A stretch of DNA of 64,000 nucleotides from Symbiodinium natans (taxonomy: Eukaryota > Sar > Dinophyceae > Suessiales > Symbiodiniaceae), in the NCBI GenBank assembly GCA_905221605.1, contig CAJNDS010002766.1, positions 64,001-128,000 of the forward strand, in the 5' to 3' direction. The notes under the pieces are model-generated. The model had not been told where the DNA came from. It saw nothing but the letters and a program-made list of their open reading frames with translations, and did not search any database. Numbering within the stretch: position 1 is the stretch's first letter; every line of letters starts with the position of its first letter. The position numbers were made by a program, and so were the translations under genes. Below are positions 1 through 12,500 of the stretch, in pieces.

Positions 1-66
1 CCCTTAATACCAAAAAGCTTGCAGAAAGGTGGACAACGATCTCCTTGTGAGTGTCGAATTGAGGCT

Positions 67-129
67 TTAGCCCCCAGCGTTCCATACTTCAAGGCTGCCA
101 TCCGCCGATTGCACCACCCAGAAGGCCAC
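67..129 (-). CDS. Terminal exon of an unrecognised minus-strand gene
   Basis: After an AG at 131-130 the minus strand reads VAFWVVQSADGSLEVWNAGG and then TAA at 69-67. The composition and clean stop suggest a real C-terminus. The product is not recognised. Upstream exons of the same gene are probably the islands at 442-373 and 1830-1768. The opposite strand is also open here, so strand is inferred from the neighbouring ALDH gene. Confidence 0.4.
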   Translation of the reverse strand: MAFWVVQSADGSLEVWNAGG

Positions 130-372
130 CTCAAAACAACCCTAAAACCCGCAAAACAAGGAACTGTAAGAACAACCCTAAGAACCCTAAAAGCGCCACA
201 AACCCAGAAGAACCCCAAAAACACCGCAACTCCAAAACCTTAGAACACTTTTTGGGGCGGATCCTTCTTGCACTCAGACCGTCAACCCTAAACCCTAAAC
301 CCAAACCCTAAACCCTAAACCCTCAACCCTCAACCCTCAACCCTCAACCCTAAACCCTAAACCCTAAACCCG

Positions 373-442
373 CTTGAACCCATCGTCCTTTGCCGCGCTC
401 TCCACGGAGTCCTCCAAACCAGGAACTTCAACAAATGCCAAG
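373..442 (-). CDS. Exon of unrecognised minus-strand gene
   Basis: An AG acceptor (444-443) precedes an open minus-strand stretch reading LAFVEVPGLEDSVESAAKDD and ending at a telomere-like tract. It probably lies upstream of the terminal exon at 129-67. The family is not recognised. Confidence 0.4.
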
Positions 443-1767
443 CTGTGGGCTTAGGGTTTAGAGTTCTAGGGTTTAGGGTTTAGGGTTTAGGGTTTAGGGT
501 TTAGGGTTTAGGGTTTAGGGTTTAGGGTTTAGGGTTTAGGGTTTAGGGTTTAGGGTTTAGGGTTTAGGGTTTAGGGTTTAGGGTTTGGGTTTGGGGTTCA
601 GGTTTAGGGTTTAGGGTTCATGGTTTAGGATTGGTTTAGGCTTCGCAGACCCGGCAGACGTGTTGGGCTTCGGCGACCATGCTCTTCGTGACCCCTAATC
701 CCTGAATGCTGAACCCTGAGCCCTGAACCCTAAACCCTAAAACCTACAATAAACATGGGCCCTTGTGGTGTGTGGGACGACAAGGGCTGTGCCCCAGCCC
801 GTTGACGAATCTGGCAGGGGAAAGCCCTTTTGTGATATTCCCCCCCCCCCCCCCCCCGCTCCCAAGACCCCGGCCTCCAGATCTGGTGGTTTAGGGTTTA
901 GGGTTTAGGGTTTAGGGTTTAGGGTTTAGGGTTTAGGGTTTGGGAGTTGGGAGTTGGGGGTTGGGGTTTGGGGTTTGGGGTTTGGGGTTTGGGGTTTGGG
1001 GTTTTGAGTTTAGGGGTTTTGGGTTTCAATAGGGGTTGCGAGTTGCTGAGTATGCTGGGTGCCCTGGCCCAAAACAGGTTAACCTCTCAATTGTATAGTC
1101 CCCCCCAATAGGTTAAAGGTTGTCTACTCAGCTCCTAAGGGTTTGAGGGTTTAGGGTTTGATCAGTCACCTTCTGGAGGTCTCAGCATTCCAAAAGAGTA
1201 CCGGCCATTACGGTCACGGGCCCTTTGAGCTTCACTATCCTCTGCACCTGGTCGTCTTCTTCGCGTTCAAAAGCACCGGCGAATGCCATGTGGTGATGGG
1301 GGGGGCTCAACAAGGGCCCTTCAGCGTAGGCTTTAGGGTTTCGGTTTTGGGCTTGGGGCTTTGGGGGTTAGGGTTGGTGTGAGGGTTGCCCCAGACACCC
1401 CTCCACCCAGCCCCGTTCTGGGTGGCGGGGCTTTCGAGGTTTTAGGGTTTTAAGGTTTTGGCCGCCTCGGTGGGGTTTTGGGTTTGGGGCTTTCGCCACT
1501 CCTCGTCCCCCCTGTGTTGTGGTGGTGGGTGCTGTGGGGCTTTAGGGTTTCTTTGAGGGTTTAGGAACCTGGAAGGATACCATCAACGGCTGCTGTACCC
1601 TAAACCCTAGACCCGAATGCCGTTAGTACCTTAAGCCCCGCGTAACCCCAATGGAATCCGAAACCCTAAACCCTCAAACCCTAAACCCGAAACCCTAAAC
1701 ACTAAACCCAAAAGCCCTAAACCCATTTCCGGAAACCCTCAACCCGCCCAAAGGTCCTGCGATCTCA

Positions 1768-1830
1768 CCCGCCGGAAGATCCTCTGGAGCATGGACCTGT
1801 CAAGGACGAGTTCATCTCCCGGGCTTCCCA
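1768..1830 (-). CDS. Exon of unrecognised minus-strand gene (borders approximate)
   Basis: The minus strand reads GSPGDELVLDRSMLQRIFRR, charged and protein-like, between two telomere-like tracts. A further weaker candidate exon lies at about 1295-1190 (MAFAGAFEREEDDQVQRIVK). Both could belong to the gene ending at 67. Between 1300 and 1740 and between 1850 and 2810 I see mostly telomere-like and degenerate repeats plus short islands of unclear coding status. Confidence 0.35.
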
Positions 1831-3255
1831 TGAAAAATTGGTTTTATATGTATGGTTTGGGGTTTAGGGTTCAGGGTTCAGGGTTTAGGGTTTAGGGTTA
1901 GGGTTTAGGGTTTAATAAGGTAACAGCGCCTGGAGTCTTAGGGTTTAGGGTTTAGGGTTTAAGGCTTATGGAGACCAGGGTTCAGGTTCTAGAGTTTGGG
2001 GCAGTTGTTGATACACTATTTGTAATTGAAATAGCTCCCTCAACTCTAAACCCTAAACCCTAACCCCTAAAAACTAAACCCTAAAGCCTAAAGCCTAAAG
2101 CCTAAATCCTAAAACCTCAACCCTAACTAAAGCCTAAAGCCCAAACCCTAAAAACTAAAGCCTAAAGCCTAAAGCCTACAGCCCAAAGCCTGAAGCCTAA
2201 AGCCTAAAGCCTACAGCCTAAAGCCTACAGCCTAAAGCCTACAGCCTTAGGCCTAAAGCCAAAACCCTAGCAACTGTGAGGTTTGTACCTTCTGGCTTTG
2301 GGGGCATCCGCGCTCCGCGATTAATCGGGGCAGAACCCGGCTCCTTGGGGACGAGATGGTTTAGGGTTTAGGGTTTAGGGGTTTAGGGTTTAGGGTTTAG
2401 GGTTTAGGGTTTAGGGTTTAGGGTTTAGGGGTTGGGTTAGGGTTTGGGGTTTAGATTTTAGGGTTTAGGGGTTAGGGTTTTATCTTTTCAGGTTTAGGGT
2501 TTAAATTGGTATCATGTACCGATGTACCCAAAAAGCACTACCGTACATAATCCCTACGAGTAGGTCTATATGAGCCCCTACAACCTTCCAAGGTTCATTT
2601 GGGCCCCAAGGCAGTATTTTTCTGGAATCATGCTCGCTTGCTCATGCTTTTGCGTATACTCGTGATCGGGAAATACTACTGGAAGAAGTGGGGAGTTTTG
2701 GGGTCTTCTGCGCCTAAACCCGAAACCCTAAACCCGAAGCCCTAAACCCTAAACCCTAAACCTTAAACCCTAAACCCTAAACCCTAAAACCCAAAACCCT
2801 AAACCCTAAACCTGCGGTGCGTGTGTGCTTCAAGCTTGAGGACAAGATCTCCTATGCCCGGCCCCCCGCCTTGCACGCTCCTCCACCACCACTTCGGGCG
2901 TTGGCTGGAGAGACTGCCGGGTGGGAGCACTTGGGTTCAGGGTTTAGGGTTTCGGGTTTATCTCGAAGTAGATTCCCCCTAGCTTTTAGGGTTTAGGGCT
3001 TAGGGCTTAGGGTTTAGTGTTCAGGGTTTAGGGGTACTTGGCCGGGGTTATAGATGAAACTTTTCAAAAGGCTCCAACCTCATCTGGGGCTCTCGTCTTT
3101 AACCCTGTTTGCAACTAGCCGTGAACCTTCAAGCGCAAGTCTTGCGGGAGGGGTTCAGGGTTCAGGGTTCAGGGTTCAGGGTTCAGGGTTCAGGGTTCAG
3201 GGTTTAGGGTTTAGGGTTTAGGGTTTAGGGTTTAGGGTTTAGGGTTTAGGGTTTC

Positions 3256-3350
3256 CGATACTACCGCTGCCAGGGCCTCAACATCTGGTGGGAGCTTCGG
3301 CGGTGCCTTCGCCAGACACAGCGTCCTCCCAAACCGATTTGTGTTAGGCT
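3256..3350 (-). CDS. Exon-like island downstream of the ALDH stop
   Basis: The minus strand reads TLCLAKAPPKLPPDVEALAA between telomere-like tracts, about 120 bp beyond the ALDH stop codon. It is likely a 5' exon of the unrecognised gene that ends at 67. The plus strand is also open here, so strand rests on context. Confidence 0.3.
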
Positions 3351-3465
3351 CCTCTCCACTTAGGGTTTAGGGTTTAGGGTTTTTAGGGTCTGGATTTAGG
3401 GTTTAGGGTTTAGGGTTTAGGGTTCAGGGTTTAGGGTTTAGGGTTTAGGGTTTAGGGTTTAGGGT

Positions 3466-3525
3466 TTAGGGCAAACAAGACACATCTGCCACCGATGTCC
3501 TGATCTCGGTGTACTGGTTCAAGTC
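3466..3525 (-). CDS. ALDH terminal exon; stop codon supplied by a CCCTAAA unit
   Basis: Reads DLNQYTEIRTSVADVSCLP and ends at TAA (3468-3466). The TAA is part of the first CCCTAAA unit of the adjoining tract. Length after the 'yte.k.v' motif fits an ALDH C-terminus. Confidence 0.8.
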   Translation of the reverse strand, partial: DLNQYTEIRTSVADVSCLP

Positions 3526-6500
3526 CTGCTGCCGGGGCCCTTATCCCTAAACCTTCAGCCCTATAGATCCCGAACCTTAATTAAGCACTAAACTAAACCC
3601 CAAGCCCTAAGCCCTAAGCCCTAAACCCTAAACCCTAAACCCTAAACCCCAAACCCTAAACCCTTATCTCTTAACCCTCAGAGCATGGGGGGGCTCCTTC
3701 GGTTTCCGAGGGCTGATCTGGGAGTTTTTCGTTCTCACGGTGATGGGCGCGTTGCGTTGAACTTCGGAACCGCGTTTCAAGGTCTTTGGTCTTCTGCTTC
3801 TCATTGCTTTGGGGTTTAGGGTTTAGGGTTTGGGGTTTAGGGTTTAGGGTCTAGGGCTACAGCACACACTCGGGTTCCAGGAAGCCACCTGCTCCCCAAG
3901 GTCGCCAGCACGGCCGATGCCAGACTCGTCGATACCACCAAACCTTGGGTGAAGACCCTCCGGTTTAGGGTTTAGGGTTTAGGGTTTAGGGTTTAGGGTT
4001 TAGGGTTTAGGGTTAGGGTTTAGGGTTTAGGGTTTAGGTTTTAGGGTTCCGGTTTCCGTAGGGTTTAGGGTTTCTCGATTTCTCGAGGGCTTGGAGCTTG
4101 GGTCTAATTAAGGTTCAGGGTTTGGGGGCTTTAGGCTTTCGGGACCGAATCCCAATTGGCACGTGCCGATCTTTTTCTGTGTGTTTTGCAAAGGGCCTTT
4201 GCAAAGTTCTGGAAAAAGGCCAAGGACGTCCGTGACCTCAAGGCAATGCCCATGAACTCTTGGCAAGCAGCGGAGCGTTTCGAATGAACTCGCAATGCTT
4301 GTTCACCCACACTGTTCCGGCCTGGCCGAGCGCAGCTTACGTAGGGAACCTCCCTTAAAAGGCCAATCGTATAACAACACAATAATATAGGAAGGATACA
4401 CCCACTTCGACCCCAAACAACAATTAGTCGGAGACAAATCAAGATTGGGGGTTTCCGAAATTAGGGTTCCTTATTGGGGTACTGATCAATATTACTATTT
4501 GAGGGTCTGAGTCTAGATTAGGGGTCCCTTTTTTTCGTAGACCCCCGTATGATGAATGTGACGACAGCCCCAGCTGGTCGTTAGAGCATCCTGGGTGTGG
4601 GAGATATGTGGGAGACAAATTAGTAGCAGTGCCGTCAGAATCTTAAATGAACGTCAGATATTCCCCTTCTTCAAGCCAATCAAGATCCCCTCAGCACAAG
4701 CTGTTTGGGGAGCAGGTGAGAGAATACGAGAAGAATACCATTGGTGCCCCGAAATTTGATTTAAGGAATATTCCTGATTCCTGAATCAAGAAATCTTGGA
4801 GTCTACTGGTGCTCCCATCTCATCCTCCATCCGAGGCCCTGCCTTCAGCCGATTCGCTATTTCGTTGGCCTCCCAGGGAGCACTGCAACACCGACTCAAC
4901 CGCGTCAAGACGCGGAGCACGAAACTGGGCACTCCATGCTCCCCCCCCCAAGGGTCCATCATCCCTATATGGCCAGGTCTCTAAATTCGGGTCCCTGTTT
5001 GGGTCCCCCAATTAAGTGGGCTTTTGTATAAGGATAATTATACCTGGGCCGTAAAGGGGTTGCCATTTTGTAGGCTTGAGGCCCAAGTGTATATGTAGGT
5101 ACATGGACCCAAACGGCTTGGGGCCGAGCCGTGTCTAAGTCCTCGCTCCAGATCGATGCCGAGAGGCCATAGCCTCAGGAAGCCAGGCACAGAAGCCAAC
5201 CGATGGGCTCCAACAGGCCTTTATTTCTTCTAGGGTTTTTTTTTAATTTAGAGGGCTTCAAGAGGAATATGTAAGCCCACTACTCCCGAACGCTCCCCAG
5301 GCTTCCCGAAGGTTCCCGAGGCACTTAACCCGCCTTGAACTCCCCTCCCTTCAGGAACCCTAAAATTTACTGAGGAGCACAAGGCGCGTTCCTCGGATCC
5401 CCATTGCTATTTCAGGTGCCCAGAAGAGGCCACGCGGAAGCCCCAGACAATCCTAAGGAACCGGGGTGTAAGGAAGGACCCATATGAGGGTTTCCGAAAT
5501 TTGGGGTACCTTATTGCGGTCCTTATTAGAAGGGAATTCTATATTAGGGGTCCCTTCTCTTCGAAAACCCCCATATTCCCCTGAGAAGGCCTTAGCAACA
5601 CCAAACCCTAAACCTTAAAGTTTACTCAGGGGCTGAATACCCTAGTCCAGAAAAGGCTAACCTTGTTTTGTGATAGGATTATATACAACCAGGAAGGTTA
5701 ACCGCTAACTGCCCAGCCCTTGGGACGTTCCCCTCATACTAAGAGTCCCTAATAGACATTGTAGTACCCCCCACCCCTAGTATGCCTATTCAGGACTGTT
5801 AGGATAAAAGGCGAACATCCCACTAGAAATAATAAGGTTAACTACCCAGCCCCAAACCCTAAACCCTAGACCCTAAACCCTAAACCCTGAGCCCCGCTAA
5901 GCTTATAGTACAACATCTAAGGCGGCCCGAGGGCGCGTGGCATTGGCCCTCTGCACTGCCTCCTCGTCGTCCTGCACGCCGGCGGGGCTAACTCGAGACT
6001 TGAAACCCTACGAGTGTTTAGGGTTTAGGGTTTAGGGTTTGGGGTTTGGGGTTTAGGGTTTAGGGTTTGGGGTTTGGGGTTGAGGGCAGAAGTTACACAT
6101 GGAGGTTCAGGGCACTTCGAACCCAAACTGTTCGTGTAGCTATAACCCCATACGTGCCCTTGTGGGGTGTATGAAGCCGTTGTTAGCACGGTCATAATTG
6201 GGCCAACAAGTACTATAAGCATTCAAGTAAACTTTCCCTAGAGTTGCTTGGAGAGTGTTGTCTGAGTTGCGGTCCCCTGTAGGGGTCCATTGTCATATGG
6301 AGCCCTATTTTAAAAGTATCCAAGAAGGGACCGCAATTTCAAGAACAGGCGACCTCTACACCACAGTTCTTGTCAAAGGTGCTTTGTTGCTTCAGGTATA
6401 TAGCCCTAAAATCCTAAACTTAACAGGCTTCAGCAGGGCAAGAAAGCCAAGAGCCTCCCCAAAAATAAAAGGATAATCATCCTCATATTCTTATACGGAA

Positions 6501-9500
6501 GACTTTTTTTGGGGGGGGGATAACAGTAACCCTGAACCCTAAACCCTAAAGGCTTCAGCAGGGAGCAAAAAGCCGACAGCCTTGTGTATATTGATCCTAA
6601 ACCCGAACCCCTAAACTGGCTTCAGTAGGGTTTAGGGTTTAGGGTTTAGGGTTTAGGGTTTAGGGTTTAGGGCTTAGGGGCTTAGGGGCTTAGGGGTTTA
6701 GGGGTCCAGGAGCCTTGTAGGACATCACCGGCACCACGGGGCCAAACTGCTCCTCGTCGACGAGCCGGGTGCCCTGCACAGAAGATTGGGAGCTTGGGAG
6801 TCTTGGGGTCTTGGAGTTAAGGGTTTAGGGTTTAGGGTTTGGGGTTTAGGGTTTAGGGTTTGGGGTTTAGGGCTTTGGGTTTGAGTTTTGGGTTTTGGGG
6901 TTTAGGGTTTAGGGTTTCGGGTGAGATCCTGCGAAGATGAAGACCTTGGTCAGTTCTCAACATTATGGTGCCTTCTTGGGGTGCCCTAAATGCTAGGGGC
7001 CGCCTTGTGATAGTAACCCGCAAAGGGTTTAGGGTTAATTAGGGTTTAGGGTTTAGGGCTTAGGGTTTAGGGCTTAGGGTTTAGGGTTTAGGGTTTATCT
7101 AGTCACCATGTGCCCCCCTTTGCGAATCACAGCGCGCCAGCCCGCGAGCCCGCCACAAAATGGCCTCCGCCACATCGACCACTATCGTGGGAAGGTAGAA
7201 CAGGCCGGTGTTCGAGCCTTACAATCACCCACTGGTTCTTAGTAGTGAATGAGAGAATTCGGGAACTCATAAATACCCTTTAAGAAAGTATAGTTAGGGC
7301 CCCTAATTCCCCTCCTACTTAAGAGCTAGCCAGATCATGCCATAGTGCTTGGAGGTTCAGGGAAATTATAACCCAATTAGAAGTGTAGTTATAACCCACA
7401 TCGAAGTCTCTACGCCCCTTAAGTACCCTAATTGGGTTGTAATTGGGTTCAAAGTACAGTGATAATTGGGTTACTAAATACCCCTTAACCTCTCAGTGGG
7501 CTCCTAAGCCGGAATCTCCCAAGACCGATCTGTGAGACGAAGCAACAACATGTGGGTTAGGGTTTAGGGTCTAGGGTTTAGGGTTTGGGGTTGCCAACGT
7601 AGGTGTAGCCTCAAAATACCACCAAAAATTCGCGAATCCTAATCCCCCCGCCCCCCCAAAAAAAGGGCTCTTCAGACAGATTCGTGGGGGGCAGGTACCT
7701 ATAGGGAAGCTTAGGGAGCCGTAGGGCGTAGTGGGGAGTATTAGGGAACCTTGGGTTACATACCCCCCTCCCCAACTCGAAGGAAACGCCCATCTTGGCC
7801 CGCGTGAGGCTTTGCAGGTGGGCGGCCCTCGTCTCCGGGCGGGCCTGCAGTGGCCTGGGCATGCGGATCGCTGGCTTAAACTCTCAGGGGTTTAGGGTTT
7901 AGGGTTTAGGGCTTAGGGCTTAGGGCTTAGGGGTTTAGGGTTTAGGGTACCTAAACCCCTAGAAAAGCCTTCATAGTCGCCGCGGCTTTAAGCAGAGGAG
8001 GCTTTTTTGCCAGGGGTCAAAGAACCCTCTCCCTCTCTCTGCTGCCTTCACATCTTGGCAGCGCCGCCCTACTCAGGCTCTTGGAGGTTTGTGGTGCTTA
8101 GCTCTCCGAGGTCGAACCGTTTGCTAATTACCCTAAACCCTACCCCATGAACCCCATATTAAGGCCCCTACTCTAATAATGATTAACGCCCATCAACAAC
8201 ATGGCCCTTATGTTGCGTATTCTGAACCTCCAGGCTTCGCGTGGGAACAAGGCCACCGCAGGCCCATCTGCGGAAGTTTGGACAACGCTGCTATAAGTTA
8301 TGACACAAATACTTTGAATCCTGTATCGAATCACGACATCGACAGATTGCACGGCATTGATGAAAGAATACCTGTAATGGGTTGGGTTCAGGGTTTTTCT
8401 AAGATAAAGTATAATATAATGCTTAACAAGGTCAGGAAACCAAAAGAACAAACGAGGATAGGAAAATTGCCTGAGAACGTCCAATTCAAAAACAAAATTA
8501 CGAAGAGCATAAACAATTCATCTTATGAAATGATTCGTGGAATCGTAGAAACCGAAACAACGGCAGTGCCACAACCACAGTTGGAAAAACAAATTTCAAA
8601 AAATATTAACAATTTAAATCCTCATAAAAAGAATAATATTAATAAAAAAAATCTAATAAATAATATATAAGTTATGGATTTAGTCATTGCTGAAACACAG
8701 GATAATATGATAAATTCTTTACAGTTCGGACTTCCAGAAAGTGCATTCCGCTTCAGAAGGCTGAACAGGGGCTCTCCCGCAAGCTCTCACTTACACTGTG
8801 GGTTTAGGGTTTAGGGCCTAGGGCTTAGGGTTTAGGGCCTAGGCTTCAAGGATTCGGGTTCCTGGAAATTACGGCTCGGCTGCTGTCGCTTTTCGCATCT
8901 GCAGCCCGACCGTGCGGATTGCAGACTCCAAGGTGCAGGTCCCGTGGCTTGGGTTTAAGGTTTAAGGTTTAGGGTTTCGGGTTTGGGGTTTAGGGTTAAG
9001 GTTTAAGCTTTAAGGGTCTGGGAGGGGGGCCCTTTACTTGATCAGCAAACTGGCCTGGAGAGAGGGGGCCCGAGGGTATACGGTTTAGGGTTCAGGGTTC
9101 AGGAACCCTAAACCCTAAACCCTAAACCCTAAACCCTAAACCCTAAACCCTAAACCCTGTCTTGGACCCCGGACCCCGCCGCCACAGAGCACTCGGCCAC
9201 CTTTACGCCGTGCATCCTCCCAGGGTTAAGGGCTTTCGGGTATTTAGGGCACTGTGGCTTTAAGGATTCAGGGCTCTGAGGGTTCACCAGGCTTTAGCTG
9301 ACGGGTGTTCGGGCTGTAGGCTTTTGGACCGAAATCGTGGCTTACGGCCTTTAGGTTTGGAGCTTGGGGGCTAGCTGCCGCGGTGACTGCACATGAGCTA
9401 CTCTGGAAAGCTGATTCCCTAAGGGTCCATGTACCTTATTATTATTATTATATACTTAGACCCAAAAGTCCTTATATAGGAAGTACTTTAAGGCCCAAGT

Positions 9501-12500
9501 ATTCCATAATTAGGTACATGGACCCTTAGGGATTTATATATGGTGAAAGAGCCTGAAATTTCACAGTCGGACTTGTAGGGCTTGAAGAATGGGATTTAGT
9601 CAAATCTGACCGCAGGGCTTCAGTTTGAAGGAAGGCTCGCCTTTCCAAAACAACTGCGTTTGGATTCTTCGGGTTTAGGGTGTAGGGATTGGGAAGTAGT
9701 TAGGGTTTGGAGGGTACCAGGACTTGAGGGATTGGGGTTTATACGGTTTAGGATTTCAGGGTTGCGGGATTTGTGCGCCAAACATGTTGGATCAACCACC
9801 CTTTTGCGGGAGTTATGCTGTGGGCAGCCTCCACCAACTCCATAACATGACGAAGTTGGACTGCACTGGCCTTGGGCAGGCGACTAACGCATCGGCACGT
9901 ACCACCTACCCACGGCCATAGCGTCCCAGAGGCTCTAATATCCCTCCCCGTGATTCGGAAATAATCCGTTGGTTGCACTTGGGATCAGAACATGGTTCAA
10001 ACGCAATATTTCTCAATTGGTCTGCGGGATCTCAAGGAGGAGGTGCCTGTCCCAGTCAGGCACAGAAGGGACGTTAATTTGAGGACTCCACCATCCACAC
10101 AAGCTGCTTCCAACAGCTCCTACGAGGTCATTCCAGCATAATCCTGAACTATAAACTCCAAAACCCCAAAACCCCCAAACCCTCAAAGTCTTACTGTTGG
10201 TTAGTAGGTAATGGGGGAATCAGGTACCATATATGCCCTATATACCCTTTAAGGGATTATATATGGTACCTTATTCCCCCATTCCCTACTAACCAACAGT
10301 AAGAAGTTCCCTCAACCCCTAAGCGGTCCCCCATAGCAAGGAACCCTAAACCCTAAACCCTAAACCCTAAATCCTAGGCCCTAAACCCTAAACCCTGAAC
10401 CCTGAACCCTAAACCCTAAACCCTAAACCCCAAACCCTCAAGCCTAAACCCTAAAAAAACAGAAGATGCAGCCCCGCCGCCAACGGCCCAAGCTCCGTCC
10501 CGGAGGAGAGGCCGTTCCCCAACACCGCGCGGCGCGCGCGAGCCACAAAAGCCTGAAAGGGTTCAGGGTTTAGGGTTTAGGGTTTAGGGTTTAGGGTTTA
10601 GGGTTTAGGGTTTAGGGTTTAGGGTTTAGGGTTTAGGGTTTAGGGTTTAGGGTTTAGGGCAAGTCTCCCAGAGGGTACGAATAACCTGTAGTCATGGTTT
10701 TAGGTCCCAAAACCTTTAGGATTCTGGATTTTGGGACCTAGGTCCATGACTATATTTTTTTGGGGGGGGTTTCTCTGCAGTTTTTAAGGAAAGCGTTATT
10801 TTGTAAAATCTGGCAGGTTTTAGATCTTCTGGGGGTTAGGGAAGTTTTGTGGTTCGAGGTTTTGTAAGTCTAGGGCAGGTTCAGCCCTATACTCAGGGTG
10901 CCCAGAAAGGGAATGTAGAGAACGTCGGGTTTAGGGTTTAGGGCCTTAAGGCTTGCGGTTCCGACTGGCATCACGAGCTGCAGAAGGGGGAGGGGCCGCC
11001 TTCACGAACTTGTCGTAGATCTTCTCCTCGCAAAGGAGTTTTGCATGATTCAGGACTTCGGGCTTCTTGATGCGTTACAGGGCTTTGTAGGATTGTAGGG
11101 TTGTTTGGGGCCTTTCAGGCTTGCAGGCGCATTAAGGTCTATGTTTCTAGGGGCTTGGGGATTTTTGTTACAGGGGTTTTGCTAAGGGGCTACATGGGGA
11201 TTGCAGTTCCTTGGGGGGGTGGACGTTGGAAATGCACCGTGTGTGAGTTGCACCTATGGCTATGGCCGTGGCCCGTCCTGCACGTAGATGCGCTTGGCTG
11301 CACAACAGGTCTGGCCATTGTTGAAGAACCTCACACGACTCCAAAGAGCTTGTTGCCACCTTGGGGGCCTAAACAGTTTTAATAGGGTTGCGGGGGGGTA
11401 TTAAAATATATTCATAAAGGGACCACAAGGGAATATTGTGAGTACTTATTCCGACCCCTGCACTACAGACGGTGTCCGATTCGAACCTGTTGCCTTTTTG
11501 CAGCATCGGCTGGGTTCTCAAAATGCCTCGAAAGAGTTTCAGACTTCAACCTTCGTACTGCAATCAGAAGGAATCAATCAGAAGGCTCGTTTGATGAGCT
11601 CACACATCTACTTCCAATCCTGGAACCCTAAACCCTAAACCCTAAACCCTAAACCCGAAACCCTAAACTACTCCCACACCCAGAAGCCTAAAACTTCAAG
11701 CCCTGGTCTCCGCCCAGGGGCGCTCCCTTGAAAAGGCCTTCTGCTGCCTTCTCCACGTCACAGTCTTCGCGGACGATCCTGGAAGAGCACACGATCCCAC
11801 CCTAAACCCTAAACCCTAAACCCTAAACCCTAAACCCTAAACCCTAAACCCTAAACCCTAAACCCTAAACCCTAAACCTCACCTTCAACTTAGAACCCGG
11901 AAACCCAGTCACGTCGCAAACTTCACCTCGCATGGCAAGCCCGCATCATCCGAGACGCAGGCTTTGAACCCGAGTGAAAGCCTTGAAGGGTGTACGGTTT
12001 AGGGTTTAGGGTTTAGGGTTCCGGGTTTAGGGTTTAGGGTTGTACGGTTCAGGGTTTAGGGTTCCGGGTTTAGCCCTGAAAGCCCGAAAACCACTCCAAA
12101 ATGCCAACGAACCTGCGCCATGGACACCCAAAAGCCCGAAAGCCTTAAGCCCAAGCCCGCAACCCTTGCCCAAAACCCTGAAACCCTAAACCCGAAACCC
12201 TGGACCAAAACCTGAAGTCCTATAGCCTTGCAGCAGGGAGTCGCGGGGTCGTTGCCTGGGCAAGGCCCTAGCCCTAATGGCTGTAGTTTTTTGAGTTGTG
12301 GTTTGAGGGTTTAAGTCTTAACTTAAGATTGGGGGGGGGGAGTTGTGGTTTGAGGGTTTAAGTCTTACCTTCGGATTCAGGGGGGGGGGGGGGGGGGGGG
12401 GGGAATGCATCTGGGAACCTCCGAAACTTAGGGGTACCCTTTGTGGAGTTCCTGGTTCCTGGAATCAGGATTATCCTTTTTGGGGGTGTGCAAGGGGTGG

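Noticed and set aside
1-1000. Chromosome end (true telomere)
   Set aside because: Tracts occur in both orientations over 55 kb, are short and interrupted, and are not concentrated at the window edge.
2818-3965. Apparent plus-strand gene made of several islands
   Set aside because: Two of its islands (3535-3470 and 3965-3860) encode the ALDH C-terminal motifs on the minus strand; the rest lost support.
4131-4290. Plus-strand frame ending MNSWQAAERFE and stop
   Set aside because: The same DNA read on the minus strand gives the ALDH motif AGTVWVNKHCEF, so the plus reading is a shadow.
9990-10139. Plus-strand exon ending NSSYEVIPA and stop
   Set aside because: It lies in an ALDH intron on the opposite strand, has no partner exons and no family match.
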